A stretch of DNA of 64,000 nucleotides from Niveispirillum irakense DSM 11586 (GTDB lineage Bacteria > Pseudomonadota > Alphaproteobacteria > Azospirillales > Azospirillaceae), in the NCBI RefSeq assembly GCF_000429645.1, contig NZ_KE386933.1, positions 496,001 to 560,000 on the forward strand. The letters run 5' to 3'. How positions within the stretch are numbered: the stretch's first letter is position 1; each line of letters opens with the position of its first letter. Shown piece after piece: positions 17,108-26,359 of the stretch. The notes below the pieces were generated by a model. That model worked only from the letters and a program-made list of their open reading frames with translations. It ran no database searches and was not told the DNA's origin. The position numbers were made by a program, and so were the translations under genes.

Positions 17108-18855
17108 CACTCGTTCCCTGTTGCGTCGTTTTTCCAGCCGGCCACGCGCTGGCCGAAACGGAAATGATTGTGATCGTCCTGCCGGCGATAGGACACCATG
17201 TCCATCATCGTCCGGACCATATGCACGCCCAGCCCGCCAATCTCCCGCTCCTCAAGATCGGCATCGATATCGACCGGCGGGCGGGCCAGCGGATCGAAGG
17301 GAGGGCCGTCATCCACGATCTCGGCCTGGAGCATGATATCGCTCAGCACCAGGGATACCTTGATCTCCCGCCCGGCGGCCCCGTCCAGACCATGCTGGAT
17401 GACATTGGTCAGCAACTCATCGAAACAGAGATTGAACTGGAAGGTCGGGCGGGGTGGGATGGCGTTATGGTCGCAGAAGGCCTCCACCGCGTCAGCCAGC
17501 CGGGGGATTTCCTCCACCCGGCTGTCCAGCACCATGTCGAGGCGGGCGAGTTCGTCCATTCCAACAGGTCTCCGGTTCAGGGCGGTGGTGGAGGCGGGGT
17601 TGGTGATCAACGCATAGACGCCGACACAACGCCGTTGAAGGATGGTTGAGAGATCGGCAGCCCGCGCTTCCAGCGCCACATCGACGAACCGTTCCATATA
17701 TTGGTGCAGCAGTCTTTCGCCGCCGCCGGTCAGCAGGCCGACGGAAAGAATAGCCTCATCCGCTGGGATATTCTCCTGAATCTTGCCAGCGCGCAGTTCC
17801 ACCAGGCTGGTTGCTGCGCTGTCATGATCCCAACTGACGACAAGCAGCCGCTCCCCGGTCATGCTGCTGGCCATCTCTGCCAAGACCTGGGCCGGCGGGG
17901 AGCCTTCGGCCAACCGTGCGGCCAGAAGGTCGCCGATGGCACCGGCGCGGATCGCGCGGTCCAGCGGATCGGCCAGTTGCACGCTGCCCAGCAGAAGATG
18001 GCTGCGGCCGGGCTGGCGCACCAGACGCAGGATCTGGCCGGCATCCCCACCCACCCGCTGCACGATCAGGCGCCGCCCGCCGCAGAAGGTGTCGATATCG
18101 GGCTGGGTTGCCTCTACCAATGTGCCCACAAGGTCATGCACGGTGCGGAACTGTTCATTTTCTATGCATAGCCGTTCTGACCGGGCGCGGCGGGCCCGCA
18201 GCACGCTGTGCATGGTGCGCAGCGCATCGTCCAGATCCTCGATCTCCGTGATGCCGGTCAGGTCCGGGTCGCTGTCCAGCCGGTCGCTGGACATCAGGCC
18301 CATACGGCGCTTCAGCGCCCGCAGGCGCCCAGCGATGCGACCGGCCACCAGCAGTGCCGCCACCAGCCCCAGCAGGGCGCCTGCGGCCAGAAGTCCGGCT
18401 GCAACCATGTGCAGCCGTTGTTCTTCTGCTCCCTGCCGCGCGGTGGAAAGCTCCAGCACCAGCCAGCCGCCATCGGCAAGCGGTGCGATGGCCGTGGCCA
18501 CCGTGTCTACCGTGAGATCATCGGGCAGACTTATGCCCACCGTCGTGGGGGCGCTTGGCGGGGATGGGGTTATGGATGTGCCGATGGACAGCGTTTGCCC
18601 GCCGGCCGCATCAAACAGACGCAGTCCGACAATCTCATTGCGTGCCGCAATATCGGCCAGTGTTGCTTCCGGTGGGTTGCTGCTGGATGGCACCAGTTCC
18701 GCCAGTGCCACGGCGGCAGCGCGCGCCTGTTCGTTCAGGCCCCATATAGCCTCGGTTCGGTGGCCCAGCAGGACCAGCCCGGCACCCAGGCCGGACAGGA
18801 CCAGCAGCAGCGGGACAAACAGAAGGATGATGCGGGTGCGGAGCGACAGGATCAT
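17107..18855 (-). CDS. Membrane anti-sigma-type serine kinase (sensor, HAMP, degenerate PP2C-like region, HATPase)
   Basis: A 582-residue protein. Transmembrane helices lie near 9-30 and 150-172 around a small periplasmic sensor; a HAMP-like region follows. Residues 440-582 are an RsbW/SpoIIAB-type ATPase with N-box FDELLTNVIQHG (478-489), DDG (515-517) and GGLGVHMV (540-547). The segment 250-420 keeps VGGD (268-271) and then HLLLGSVQLADPLDRAI, which parallels GGDLYDYF...HLVFIVGDVSGKGVPAAL of the neighbour phosphatase but without the second metal Asp; I read it as a dead PP2C domain. It overlaps both neighbours. It probably phosphorylates the STAS protein. No sigma factor is nearby. Confidence 0.85.
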   Translation of the reverse strand: MILSLRTRIILLFVPLLLVLSGLGAGLVLLGHRTEAIWGLNEQARAAAVALAELVPSSSNPPEATLADIAARNEIVGLRLFDAAGGQTLSIGTSITPSPPSAPTTVGISLPDDLTVDTVATAIAPLADGGWLVLELSTARQGAEEQRLHMVAAGLLAAGALLGLVAALLVAGRIAGRLRALKRRMGLMSSDRLDSDPDLTGITEIEDLDDALRTMHSVLRARRARSERLCIENEQFRTVHDLVGTLVEATQPDIDTFCGGRRLIVQRVGGDAGQILRLVRQPGRSHLLLGSVQLADPLDRAIRAGAIGDLLAARLAEGSPPAQVLAEMASSMTGERLLVVSWDHDSAATSLVELRAGKIQENIPADEAILSVGLLTGGGERLLHQYMERFVDVALEARAADLSTILQRRCVGVYALITNPASTTALNRRPVGMDELARLDMVLDSRVEEIPRLADAVEAFCDHNAIPPRPTFQFNLCFDELLTNVIQHGLDGAAGREIKVSLVLSDIMLQAEIVDDGPPFDPLARPPVDIDADLEEREIGGLGVHMVRTMMDMVSYRRQDDHNHFRFGQRVAGWKNDATGNE

Positions 18856-19244
18856 GGCTGCGTACTCACCAGATCACCGGCCGTGTCGAAAAAGGCCACC
18901 AGCAGCCCCGGGCATTCATTGATTATGGTGAAGAAATGCCCGCGCGCGATGGCGAGCCCGGCGGCACCCTGCACCGGATCAGCCAGCAGGGGTGCGGGTA
19001 CACCCCGTTCAAACAGCAGCGCGGCGGCCCCGATCACCGGCGGCAGCCGCTGGCCCGCCATGATCACCGCCCCTTCACGTATGATCAGCAGATGGCGCAG
19101 TTCGTCTTCCGGGGTGGCGATGGTCTCCCCCGGTCGCCAGGACATCTCGCGGGAGATGTCGGCGATCACGGCCAGCTCGTCGCTGCGCAGCCGGTCGAAG
19201 GGTGGTGTCATGCGAAGCTGGAACAGCCGGTCAATCGCGCTCAT
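18852..19244 (-). CDS. Small cNMP-binding-like protein
   Basis: A 130-residue protein resembling one cyclic-nucleotide-binding fold: FDRLRSDELAVIADISREMSWRPGETI, then LLIIREGAVIMAG. The phosphate-binding cassette (GE...R-A-A/T) is not visible, so classical cAMP binding is doubtful. It has no DNA-binding domain. Start and stop overlap the flanking genes by four bases (ATGA), placing it in the partner-switching operon between two membrane proteins. It resembles the C-terminal domain of the 20551-23709 protein and may work as a small regulatory subunit. Confidence 0.6.
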   Translation of the reverse strand: MSAIDRLFQLRMTPPFDRLRSDELAVIADISREMSWRPGETIATPEDELRHLLIIREGAVIMAGQRLPPVIGAAALLFERGVPAPLLADPVQGAAGLAIARGHFFTIINECPGLLVAFFDTAGDLVSTQP

Positions 19245-20554
19245 GCCGACAACTCCGCCTGTGGCCGGAAGACCATGCTGCGTCCTTCACCCGTCAGGCA
19301 CAGGGACTGGCCGGGTGGCAGCGTCAGGTGATGTTCACCCGGCGCCATCCGGGTGCCATCCGGCAGCGCAAGCGTGATGGTATTGCGCAATGTCAGGCTT
19401 GTGCCATCCAGGGCGAACAGGGCCAGCAACCCGTGCCCCAGCAGCGGCGCTGTCCGTTGCAGGGCCAGCCTGGGCAGGGGCGGGCTGGTGGCGGCCAGAT
19501 GGGTCACTTGCAGGGCGCGGATGCGGGCGCGCAGCGGATCGGCTTCCGCCATGGCGATCCAGGCAATCACCCCGCCTTTGCCCAGCGGGACGGCCCCATC
19601 CAGCGAGGGGTGGCTGAGCGTGACCAGCGGTGTGCCACCGCCGGGCCGGCCATTCAGCAGGCGCAGCAGGCCGCTTGTACGCCGTTCCCACTCTGTCCGG
19701 TGATCGGCGGCCTCCGTCCGCGCCATCTCCTGCCGCACGGTTTCGCGCATATTGTTGAAAGCATGGGCCAGATCAGCCAGTTCGCGCGCCCCGCGTGGCG
19801 GCACGCTGACGGATGTTTCCCCCGCCGCCAGACGGAAGCCAGCCAGCTTCATACCAGCCAGGGGGCCGGCGATGCGCCGCGCGGCCAGTACCGCGATCCC
19901 CACAGCCAGCAGCAGGGAAGCCGCGCCGATCAGTCCGGCGCTGACAAGGGCCACCCGCAATTTTCGATTGATCGCAGAGATATCCACGTCGGCCCCGGCC
20001 ATGGCCTCGGCCCGTCGGCCCTGCCGGGGCAAAGGCACAAAAGCTGTCTTGATCAGGCCCCATTGCTCCCATTGCTGGATATCGGTGATGTAGGGCTGAC
20101 CGGTATCCAGGACAGACAGGATATTACGGGCATCGCTTTCCGGCAGGCTGTCCATGGTGCCTGGCGGGGAATGGTTGTCGTCCGTATTGGCATCCAGCAC
20201 GTAAACGATATCCAGCCCGCCCATTGGGGCCTGGGTATAAAGGTAGGTTAATGCCAGTTGCTGTTTGATCCGGCGCAGCGGGGCGACCGCTTGCTGGAAG
20301 GCTTCCGTCTGTTCCAGCGCGTCCCCCGGTTCCCCGGCATGGATGGCGGCCAGAAGATCGCGATGCACCTGCGGATCAATCAGGGCAGCGGTAACGGTGC
20401 CGACAGCGGTCAGCTTGGCATCAAAGCCGGCGATGATGCTGCGGCGCATTTCTCCATAAGCGGTGATGGCGACGGCCAGTGTGGTCAGGACCAGCGCCGG
20501 CACCAGGGCCAGCAGCAAAAGCCCCTGAAGGCTGAAGCGTGCGCCCCGGTTCAT
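19241..20554 (-). CDS. Membrane sensor with HAMP and a degenerate PP2C-like C-terminus
   Basis: A 437-residue protein. Helix 10-32, a periplasmic domain (33-200), helix 203-226 and a HAMP region match the layout of the phosphatase at 23896. Shared sensor landmarks are TYLYTQ versus TYVYTY and GLIKTAFVPL versus GTFRTVFVPV. The C-terminus GHGLLALFALDG...APGEHHLTLPPGQSLCLTGEG can be laid along the end of the phosphatase domain (GHDAPIVLSADG...LSPGDTLLLYTDG), but TDG has become TGE and the metal-binding first half is missing. It is probably a pseudophosphatase or decoy. ATGA overlaps occur at both ends. Confidence 0.65.
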   Translation of the reverse strand: MNRGARFSLQGLLLLALVPALVLTTLAVAITAYGEMRRSIIAGFDAKLTAVGTVTAALIDPQVHRDLLAAIHAGEPGDALEQTEAFQQAVAPLRRIKQQLALTYLYTQAPMGGLDIVYVLDANTDDNHSPPGTMDSLPESDARNILSVLDTGQPYITDIQQWEQWGLIKTAFVPLPRQGRRAEAMAGADVDISAINRKLRVALVSAGLIGAASLLLAVGIAVLAARRIAGPLAGMKLAGFRLAAGETSVSVPPRGARELADLAHAFNNMRETVRQEMARTEAADHRTEWERRTSGLLRLLNGRPGGGTPLVTLSHPSLDGAVPLGKGGVIAWIAMAEADPLRARIRALQVTHLAATSPPLPRLALQRTAPLLGHGLLALFALDGTSLTLRNTITLALPDGTRMAPGEHHLTLPPGQSLCLTGEGRSMVFRPQAELSA

Positions 20555-23500
20555 GCCGCCACCCTGTGCCGGAACAGGCGGATGGCCAGCCGGGGATAAG
20601 CCTTTGCCGATTCAAGGATGGCCTGGGCGGGGATCACCAGCACCTCGCCCGCCGCCATGAAGGCCTCGCTTTCATAGCGGGCGCTAGTCAGTGCCTCCAT
20701 GCCGATCAGGCTGGGTGTATCATGGTCACTTACCTGTCCGTCCGGGGCCGTTACGCGTGCGTGGCCCCGCAATAGAAGGAACAGGCTGTCCGCCCGTTCA
20801 CCGGGCTCGAACAGGGAGGTGTCGTCGATCTCGCATTGTTCGCTGGCCCCGACAATGATCAGCAGGTCACGCAAGGGCGAAGACTGGAAAAGATCGCACT
20901 GCGCCAGTGCCGCCAGCTTCGCCACGGGTGTCAGGCGTTGATTGCTGGCTTCCAGATGCAAAAGGTCCAGCACTGTCTGCTGGGCCACATCGTGCCGGCC
21001 GGGGCGCAGGCGGCTGCGCAGGTCGGGCAGGGCCTTTTCCCGCTCCATATCCCACAAGGCCTGGGCGGCGGCTGCTGCTTCCAGGGGGACATCGCTGTTC
21101 AGGGCGGTCCGGAAGATGCTGTCGGGCCTATTTGCCCCTTTCAGACGGTGGTAATTTGCCAGACGGGCGGCCTGGGCCTGCGCATCGCTCAAGCCCCGGA
21201 TCAGGGTGAAGACCTCGTAATCCGCGGCCTGTTCCAGCGCCTCCAGCGCGTTGCCGCGCGCCTTGGGATTGCTGGATTGCAACGTTGCCATCAGCAGTTC
21301 GAAATTGGGCAGGCCGCCGCCCAGGGTCAACAGCAGCAACGCAAATTCCAGCCCATCGCGCTGCTGGTCCTGATAGACCCGGCGCAGCATGGCGCTGCCG
21401 GTGGAGCCGGCAATTTCCGGGACCAGCGATCCGTCCCGTTCTGCGGCATAGGCCCGGCGCAGTTCCGCCGCCGGCAGCCCGCCTGCCGTGGCGGCGAACT
21501 GGGCGGGCGACAGCCGGGCCAGCGCGCGGGCAGCCACGGCCCGGCTGGAAAAGCCATAATGCCGGTCGCGCAACACCCGCACCAGAACCGGGATGGCCGC
21601 TGTGCCCAACCCGGCAGCCGCCTGTTCCATCGCGCGGCGCTCGAACGGGGTCAGCAGATCGGCCAGTTCCAGCAAAGGCAGCAGCACGGCTGGGTCCCTG
21701 GTCGACGCCAGCACCTCAATCCCCACCGACCGGGCCTCCGGCGATGCCCGGCGGATGGCATTGAGGATATGACCGGTCAGGTGCATCGTCTTCAGGGCGC
21801 CCATTTCCTGCAAGGCGACCAGGGCGCCATGGCGCACCTCCGGGGCCGCGTCGGTCAGGAAATCGGCGATCAGGTGGGCGAACCTGTCTTCCTCCAGCCG
21901 CCCCAGCGCCTGGACAGCGGCCAGTCTCTCCGCCTCGTCGCCATGGCGCAGTTCCGTCAACCGGTCCAGCGCCAGCTTGCAATTGGCAGGGTCGCTGCTG
22001 TGCCAGAGGGCAATCACGGCGGCGGCGGCCATATCGGGTTCCATCAGCCGGTCGCGCAGCGCTTCAACCCGGCCGCGATCCAGCAATTTATGCACGCCAA
22101 GTTCCGCCACCATGGCCGCCTGCGACCAGAGCCGGGCCAGGGTAGGGTCATCTGCCAGGCGCAGCACGGCGCGGCCGGCCCCGTCCTCCAGTGCGCGGCG
22201 CAGCACCGGTCGCGCTGCCACCTGTCCCCTGGGGCCGGCGACGGCAATGAAATGCAGCAAGGCCTTCAGGTCAGCCAATGTCCAGGCGCCCGGCTGGATC
22301 AGCATGTCCAGGGCGGCGATCCGGACATCTTCAGGGTTGTCGGCGTCCAGCGCCAGGGCGCGCAGGGTCAGTGATTCCTGGTCATTGCTGAGGCCGCGCC
22401 GGGGATTGCCGAAATCCAGCCAGCCCCGGCGCAGATTATTGACCATGGACTGGCGATAGGCGTTCCGTAGCGCCAGGACCAGCAGGATCAGCGCCAGCGC
22501 CAGCAGGATACCGACGGCGGAAAGCTGTTCCGGGCTCAGGTCGTCTTGCAGAAGCAGCAGGATGACACCGGCAAAGGCGGTGACGAACGGCTCGCACAGC
22601 CCCTCCACGACGGTGCGGACCTGCTTGCGGTACCGTTCGTCGATGGCGTTGAACAGGAAGTTGAAATTATTGAAATCAATGGCCGGCACTATGCCCTGAA
22701 GCAGCAGGAAGCCCAGCAATGCCGGGCCCAGGCCGAAATCGCCGAAATAATAGGTGAAGATCAACACATAGGTGGCGGGAACGATCAAGGCCACCGACCG
22801 CACGCCCAGCCGCAGGACCAGACGGTTGAAGATGAAAAGATTGATGAGCAAGGTCAGCGCACTGGCCGTGCCGTAAAGCTGACCGAACATCCGTGCCAGT
22901 TCCTGTTCGTCCCGCCCTTGGGCAAAGACGGACAGATATTGGAACTCGTTGATATTGCCCAGCAGCAGGGACAGCAGAAAGACGCCGACCACAATCGGGA
23001 TGTAGCGGGACCGGCGTAGCCCTTCCCGGATGGTGGCCAGCGTGCCACCGGCGGCTTCTTCTTCGGCACCCGGATCGTCACTTTCGCTCAACCGCACCCA
23101 GCGCTGCCGGATCAGCAGCACCAGCGGCAGGGTCATCAGCGCCAGTCCGGCCCATACCAGATAAAGGGAAGCGATGGATAAGCTGCCGGCCAGCATTGTC
23201 ACGGCGCCGCCACCGGCAATGCCGCCAATGGCGGCGCCCGCGCTTAACAGCGCAAACAGCCGCTTGCCGTCCTGCACATCGAAATAATCGTCAATAAAAT
23301 TCCAGTAAAGCGTATAGAGGCCGATGAACCAGACTGCCGCGTAAATCCGCACGGCATAAGACAGGCCATCCGCCAGCAGCGGCGGCAAATGGCTGGCATT
23401 GGTCAGCCCCAGCCAAGCCAGCACCCCGCCGCCCACCAGCACGCCCAAGGCCAGCATCAAGGCCCCATCCGCGCCAAACCGCCCGGATATATAGGCCATG

Positions 23501-23709
23501 GCCGGCGTATAGAGCAGCATGGCAACGGCTGTCACCATATAGACATAGGGCAGGCTGGCGGCCCCGGCCGCTGTCAGGAACAGGGCATCGCCCGCACTCA
23601 TTCCGATGCTGAGGCCGGCCTGCAGCAGAAATGAAAGGGCGGCGAACGGAATGACCTTTGCCAGGTCGCGCCGTTCCAGTCGCAATGCGCGCAGGACCGT
23701 GTTGATCAT
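20551..23709 (-). CDS. NTT/ATP-ADP-translocase-like transporter fused to HEAT repeats and cNMP-like domain
   Basis: About 1052 residues. The first 430 hold eleven to twelve transmembrane helices of an MFS-like, Npt1/Npt2-type nucleotide-transporter fold (including LYTLYWNFIDDYFDVQDGKR and AIDFNNFNFLFNAIDERYRKQ). Residues about 460-930 are alpha-helical HEAT-type repeats (such as DAAPEVRHGALVALQEMGAL). The last 100 residues are a cNMP-like barrel (LFEPGERADSLFLLLRGHARV) without a clear phosphate cassette. ATG 23709 is preferred over the TTG at 23760. It is first in the leftward operon. Whether it transports or only senses nucleotides is unknown. Confidence 0.75.
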   Translation of the reverse strand: MINTVLRALRLERRDLAKVIPFAALSFLLQAGLSIGMSAGDALFLTAAGAASLPYVYMVTAVAMLLYTPAMAYISGRFGADGALMLALGVLVGGGVLAWLGLTNASHLPPLLADGLSYAVRIYAAVWFIGLYTLYWNFIDDYFDVQDGKRLFALLSAGAAIGGIAGGGAVTMLAGSLSIASLYLVWAGLALMTLPLVLLIRQRWVRLSESDDPGAEEEAAGGTLATIREGLRRSRYIPIVVGVFLLSLLLGNINEFQYLSVFAQGRDEQELARMFGQLYGTASALTLLINLFIFNRLVLRLGVRSVALIVPATYVLIFTYYFGDFGLGPALLGFLLLQGIVPAIDFNNFNFLFNAIDERYRKQVRTVVEGLCEPFVTAFAGVILLLLQDDLSPEQLSAVGILLALALILLVLALRNAYRQSMVNNLRRGWLDFGNPRRGLSNDQESLTLRALALDADNPEDVRIAALDMLIQPGAWTLADLKALLHFIAVAGPRGQVAARPVLRRALEDGAGRAVLRLADDPTLARLWSQAAMVAELGVHKLLDRGRVEALRDRLMEPDMAAAAVIALWHSSDPANCKLALDRLTELRHGDEAERLAAVQALGRLEEDRFAHLIADFLTDAAPEVRHGALVALQEMGALKTMHLTGHILNAIRRASPEARSVGIEVLASTRDPAVLLPLLELADLLTPFERRAMEQAAAGLGTAAIPVLVRVLRDRHYGFSSRAVAARALARLSPAQFAATAGGLPAAELRRAYAAERDGSLVPEIAGSTGSAMLRRVYQDQQRDGLEFALLLLTLGGGLPNFELLMATLQSSNPKARGNALEALEQAADYEVFTLIRGLSDAQAQAARLANYHRLKGANRPDSIFRTALNSDVPLEAAAAAQALWDMEREKALPDLRSRLRPGRHDVAQQTVLDLLHLEASNQRLTPVAKLAALAQCDLFQSSPLRDLLIIVGASEQCEIDDTSLFEPGERADSLFLLLRGHARVTAPDGQVSDHDTPSLIGMEALTSARYESEAFMAAGEVLVIPAQAILESAKAYPRLAIRLFRHRVAA

Positions 23710-23895
23710 GGGCCCTAGGTCATGGAGCCGCAGGATTGCGGATGGAGGACAGTTGTACAACGACGTATGACCACGCCATCGTCATTTTGCAAGCGTGCCG
23801 ATTTTACGGCATGATGCCCACCTCTTTCAGGGGGAAACAGACGTGGGTATGGCTAATACCAGTTCGGACCTGTCGCGAAGCCGGCAGGTGTCGGC
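23710..23895. promoter_or_regulatory. Divergent control region of the partner-switching operons
   Basis: These 186 bases separate the two divergent operons and must hold both promoters. They contain a perfect 10-base palindrome GTTGTACAAC (23752-23761) and a short inverted repeat TGCCG-ATTTTA-CGGCA (23797-23812). Either could bind a regulator. I could not assign -35/-10 boxes with confidence. Confidence 0.45.
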
Positions 23896-25551
23896 ATGAG
23901 ACTTGGTCTGGGCATACGGGGCAAGCTGCTGTTGCTGCTTTTTGTTGCCAGCATTGCCACTTCCGCCAGCTACACATGGTTCACCTATCATCGTGAACGC
24001 AATGCCGTACTGGCGGGTATTGATGCCCGCCTGCTGGCAGCCGCCCGCGCGGTGGAGCTTTATACCGGGGTTGATTATCACGACCGTATCGACGGGGCAG
24101 GTTCGGTTCCGCTAGCCCAGTATCAGGCCATGATGCAGCGCCTGAACACCTATGCCCGGCAGACCGGCTTTACCTACGTTTATACCTATATGCAGTTTGA
24201 CGGGAATATCCGCACCACCGCGACCAATGCCACGGAGGAGGAACTGGCGGACGGCACGTATGACCGTTTCTTCCACCATTACGACACGGCGTCTCCTGTC
24301 CTTTTCCGCGCCTTCCAGACGGGGCAGATCCAGTTCGAGGATCTGGTGGACAGCTACGGCACTTTCCGCACTGTTTTCGTGCCCGTCACCACCCCATCGG
24401 GCAAAGTGTTTGTCGCGGGCGCCGACCTGAGCATCGATTTTGTTGAACAGCAGATGAGAGCGGCGCTGCGGGGCGCCCTGCTGATCGGCGGGGCCGGCTT
24501 CGTGCTGATGATGGTGCTCGGCCATTTCGTGATTTCCCGCATCATTCAGCCCCTGACGGTCTTGACGGGCAAGACCAAGCTGCTGGTGGGGGACAGTATC
24601 GACCGGGATATCGCCGACCAGATCCGCGCCATCATGGCGCGCCGCCGGGATGAGGTGGGGGCGCTTGCCGCTGCTTTGACGGAGATGATCCGCCGCCTGG
24701 ATCTTTATGTCATCCAGTTGCAGGAAACCACGGCGGCGAAGGAGCGGGTGGAGGGCGAGTTATCAGCGGCCCGTGAAATCCAGCTTGGCCTGCTGCCCTG
24801 CCGGGAACCGCCCTTTCCCCAGCATCCCGAGTTTGAGCTGCATGGCCTGATGGAGCCGGCCAAGGCGGTAGGCGGCGACCTTTATGATTATTTCATGGTA
24901 GGTGAGGACCATCTGGTCTTCATCGTGGGGGACGTGTCGGGCAAGGGCGTGCCAGCGGCTTTGTTCATGGCCGTGGCCAAGACCCTGTTCAAAGGCAATT
25001 CCGCGTCGGCCCCGCCGCCGGCCCCGCCCGACATCGCCTCTGTGGTCGATCTGTTGAACCGGCAGCTTTGCGATGAAAACCCGCAGGAACTGTTCATCAC
25101 CGTCTGTGCCGGCATCCTGAATATCCGCACGGGTCAGGTGGATTATTGCGATGGCGGCCATGACGCCCCCATCGTGCTTTCCGCTGACGGACAGATAAAG
25201 CGGGTGGACAAGGTGCCCGGTCTGGTCCTGGGCGCCATGGATGATTATGACTATCAGGCGGGCCGCATCATGCTGTCGCCGGGTGACACGCTGCTGCTTT
25301 ATACTGACGGCATCACCGAGGCGATGGACCCGACGGGCCGCACCTTCACCTATGAAGGGCTGCTGGAACGGTTGATGGCGATGCCCGCGGACCTGACGCC
25401 GCGCGGCGTCAACGGCTGGGTCCGGGACAGTGTCGCCGCCTTTGCGGAAGGGGCTGAACAGTCCGACGACCTGACATTGCTGACAATCCGTTATCTGGGT
25501 GACGCGCAGCCCTCGTCTGTGGTGGAGAGCCGGGAGAGTGTTTTTGCCTGA
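23896..25551 (+). CDS. Membrane sensor-HAMP-SpoIIE (PP2C) serine phosphatase
   Basis: A 551-residue protein. Helix 8-27, periplasmic sensor 28-190, helix 193-215, HAMP to about 270, a short coiled linker, then a PP2C/SpoIIE domain. The metal-binding acids are present: GGDLYD (D328, D331), VGDVSGKG (D346), TDG (D471) and SDD (524-525), so it should be active. It would dephosphorylate the STAS protein encoded at 16769, reversing the kinase at 17107. It is first in the rightward operon; the next gene starts before it ends. Confidence 0.9.
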   Translation: MRLGLGIRGKLLLLLFVASIATSASYTWFTYHRERNAVLAGIDARLLAAARAVELYTGVDYHDRIDGAGSVPLAQYQAMMQRLNTYARQTGFTYVYTYMQFDGNIRTTATNATEEELADGTYDRFFHHYDTASPVLFRAFQTGQIQFEDLVDSYGTFRTVFVPVTTPSGKVFVAGADLSIDFVEQQMRAALRGALLIGGAGFVLMMVLGHFVISRIIQPLTVLTGKTKLLVGDSIDRDIADQIRAIMARRRDEVGALAAALTEMIRRLDLYVIQLQETTAAKERVEGELSAAREIQLGLLPCREPPFPQHPEFELHGLMEPAKAVGGDLYDYFMVGEDHLVFIVGDVSGKGVPAALFMAVAKTLFKGNSASAPPPAPPDIASVVDLLNRQLCDENPQELFITVCAGILNIRTGQVDYCDGGHDAPIVLSADGQIKRVDKVPGLVLGAMDDYDYQAGRIMLSPGDTLLLYTDGITEAMDPTGRTFTYEGLLERLMAMPADLTPRGVNGWVRDSVAAFAEGAEQSDDLTLLTIRYLGDAQPSSVVESRESVFA

Positions 25552-26359
25552 CACACAATCCTTCAGTGCCGATATCACGGCCGAATTCGCCCGCCTTTAT
25601 CCTGCGGCCTGGGCCCGGCAGGCGATCCCCGCAGATGAACTGGCGCTGCTGGCGCAAGCGGCAATGGGGAATGGCAACCAGTTCCGCCGTTTCCTGAAAC
25701 GCCGCCTGCATGGTGACCCGGTGGCCTATATCCTGGGCCATGTCACTTTCGCCGGCCGTCGCTTCACCATGGACCGGCGCGCCTATGTCACCGATCCGGA
25801 GACGGTGCATCTGGTGGGGGCCGTGCGGCAATGGGCCAGCCCCCGACAGGGGCCCCTCTATGCGGCGGAAGTGGGGGTAGGCGCGGGCGCCCTTGCCATC
25901 ACTCTGTTGCTGGAGGTGCCGGACCTGCGCATCACCGGTCTGGAACTGGATGACGCCGCTGCCGCCCTGTGCCGGGAAAATGCCGCCCATCATGGCGTGG
26001 CTTTGGATGTGGTGGAAAGCGACCTGTTCGCCGCCTGGGGCGACCGGCCGGCCCCGGACCTGATCTATGGCGACCTGCCTTGGGGCGATGATACGACTTT
26101 GTATGGTCAGGATCGGGATGCCGATCATTATCATCGTATGCCGCCGACCACGGCCTTCCCCTTGTCTGGCCGGACAGGCGCGCATCAGGATCTGATAATG
26201 GCGGTGCGCGACCGGGGGTGGGCTGCCCATATCCTGTTAAATTGCGGCACCTTGCCGGATGGCGATATCGCTGATGTCGTAGCGGCAGCCAGGGACATGC
26301 AAGCCCGCTTGCTGTCGCCAGCGGCCACGGCGCGCATTCTGCACCTTTTCCCGCTGTGA
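25538..26359 (+). CDS. PrmC/HemK-like class I SAM methyltransferase
   Basis: About 273 residues. An N-terminal helical region (RRFLKRRLHGDPVAYILGHVTFAGRRF) resembles PrmC's substrate domain; AEVGVGAGALAITLLLEVPDLRITGLELD is the SAM-binding motif. The catalytic motif, normally NPPY in PrmC, reads GDLPWGDD, closer to the DPPW type, so the substrate may not be release-factor glutamine. Start uncertain: GTG 25538 overlaps the phosphatase; TTG 25544 has better spacing from GGGAGAG; GTG 25499 is also open. It is coupled to the SET gene by a GTGA overlap. Confidence 0.75.
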   Translation: MFLPDTQSFSADITAEFARLYPAAWARQAIPADELALLAQAAMGNGNQFRRFLKRRLHGDPVAYILGHVTFAGRRFTMDRRAYVTDPETVHLVGAVRQWASPRQGPLYAAEVGVGAGALAITLLLEVPDLRITGLELDDAAAALCRENAAHHGVALDVVESDLFAAWGDRPAPDLIYGDLPWGDDTTLYGQDRDADHYHRMPPTTAFPLSGRTGAHQDLIMAVRDRGWAAHILLNCGTLPDGDIADVVAAARDMQARLLSPAATARILHLFPL

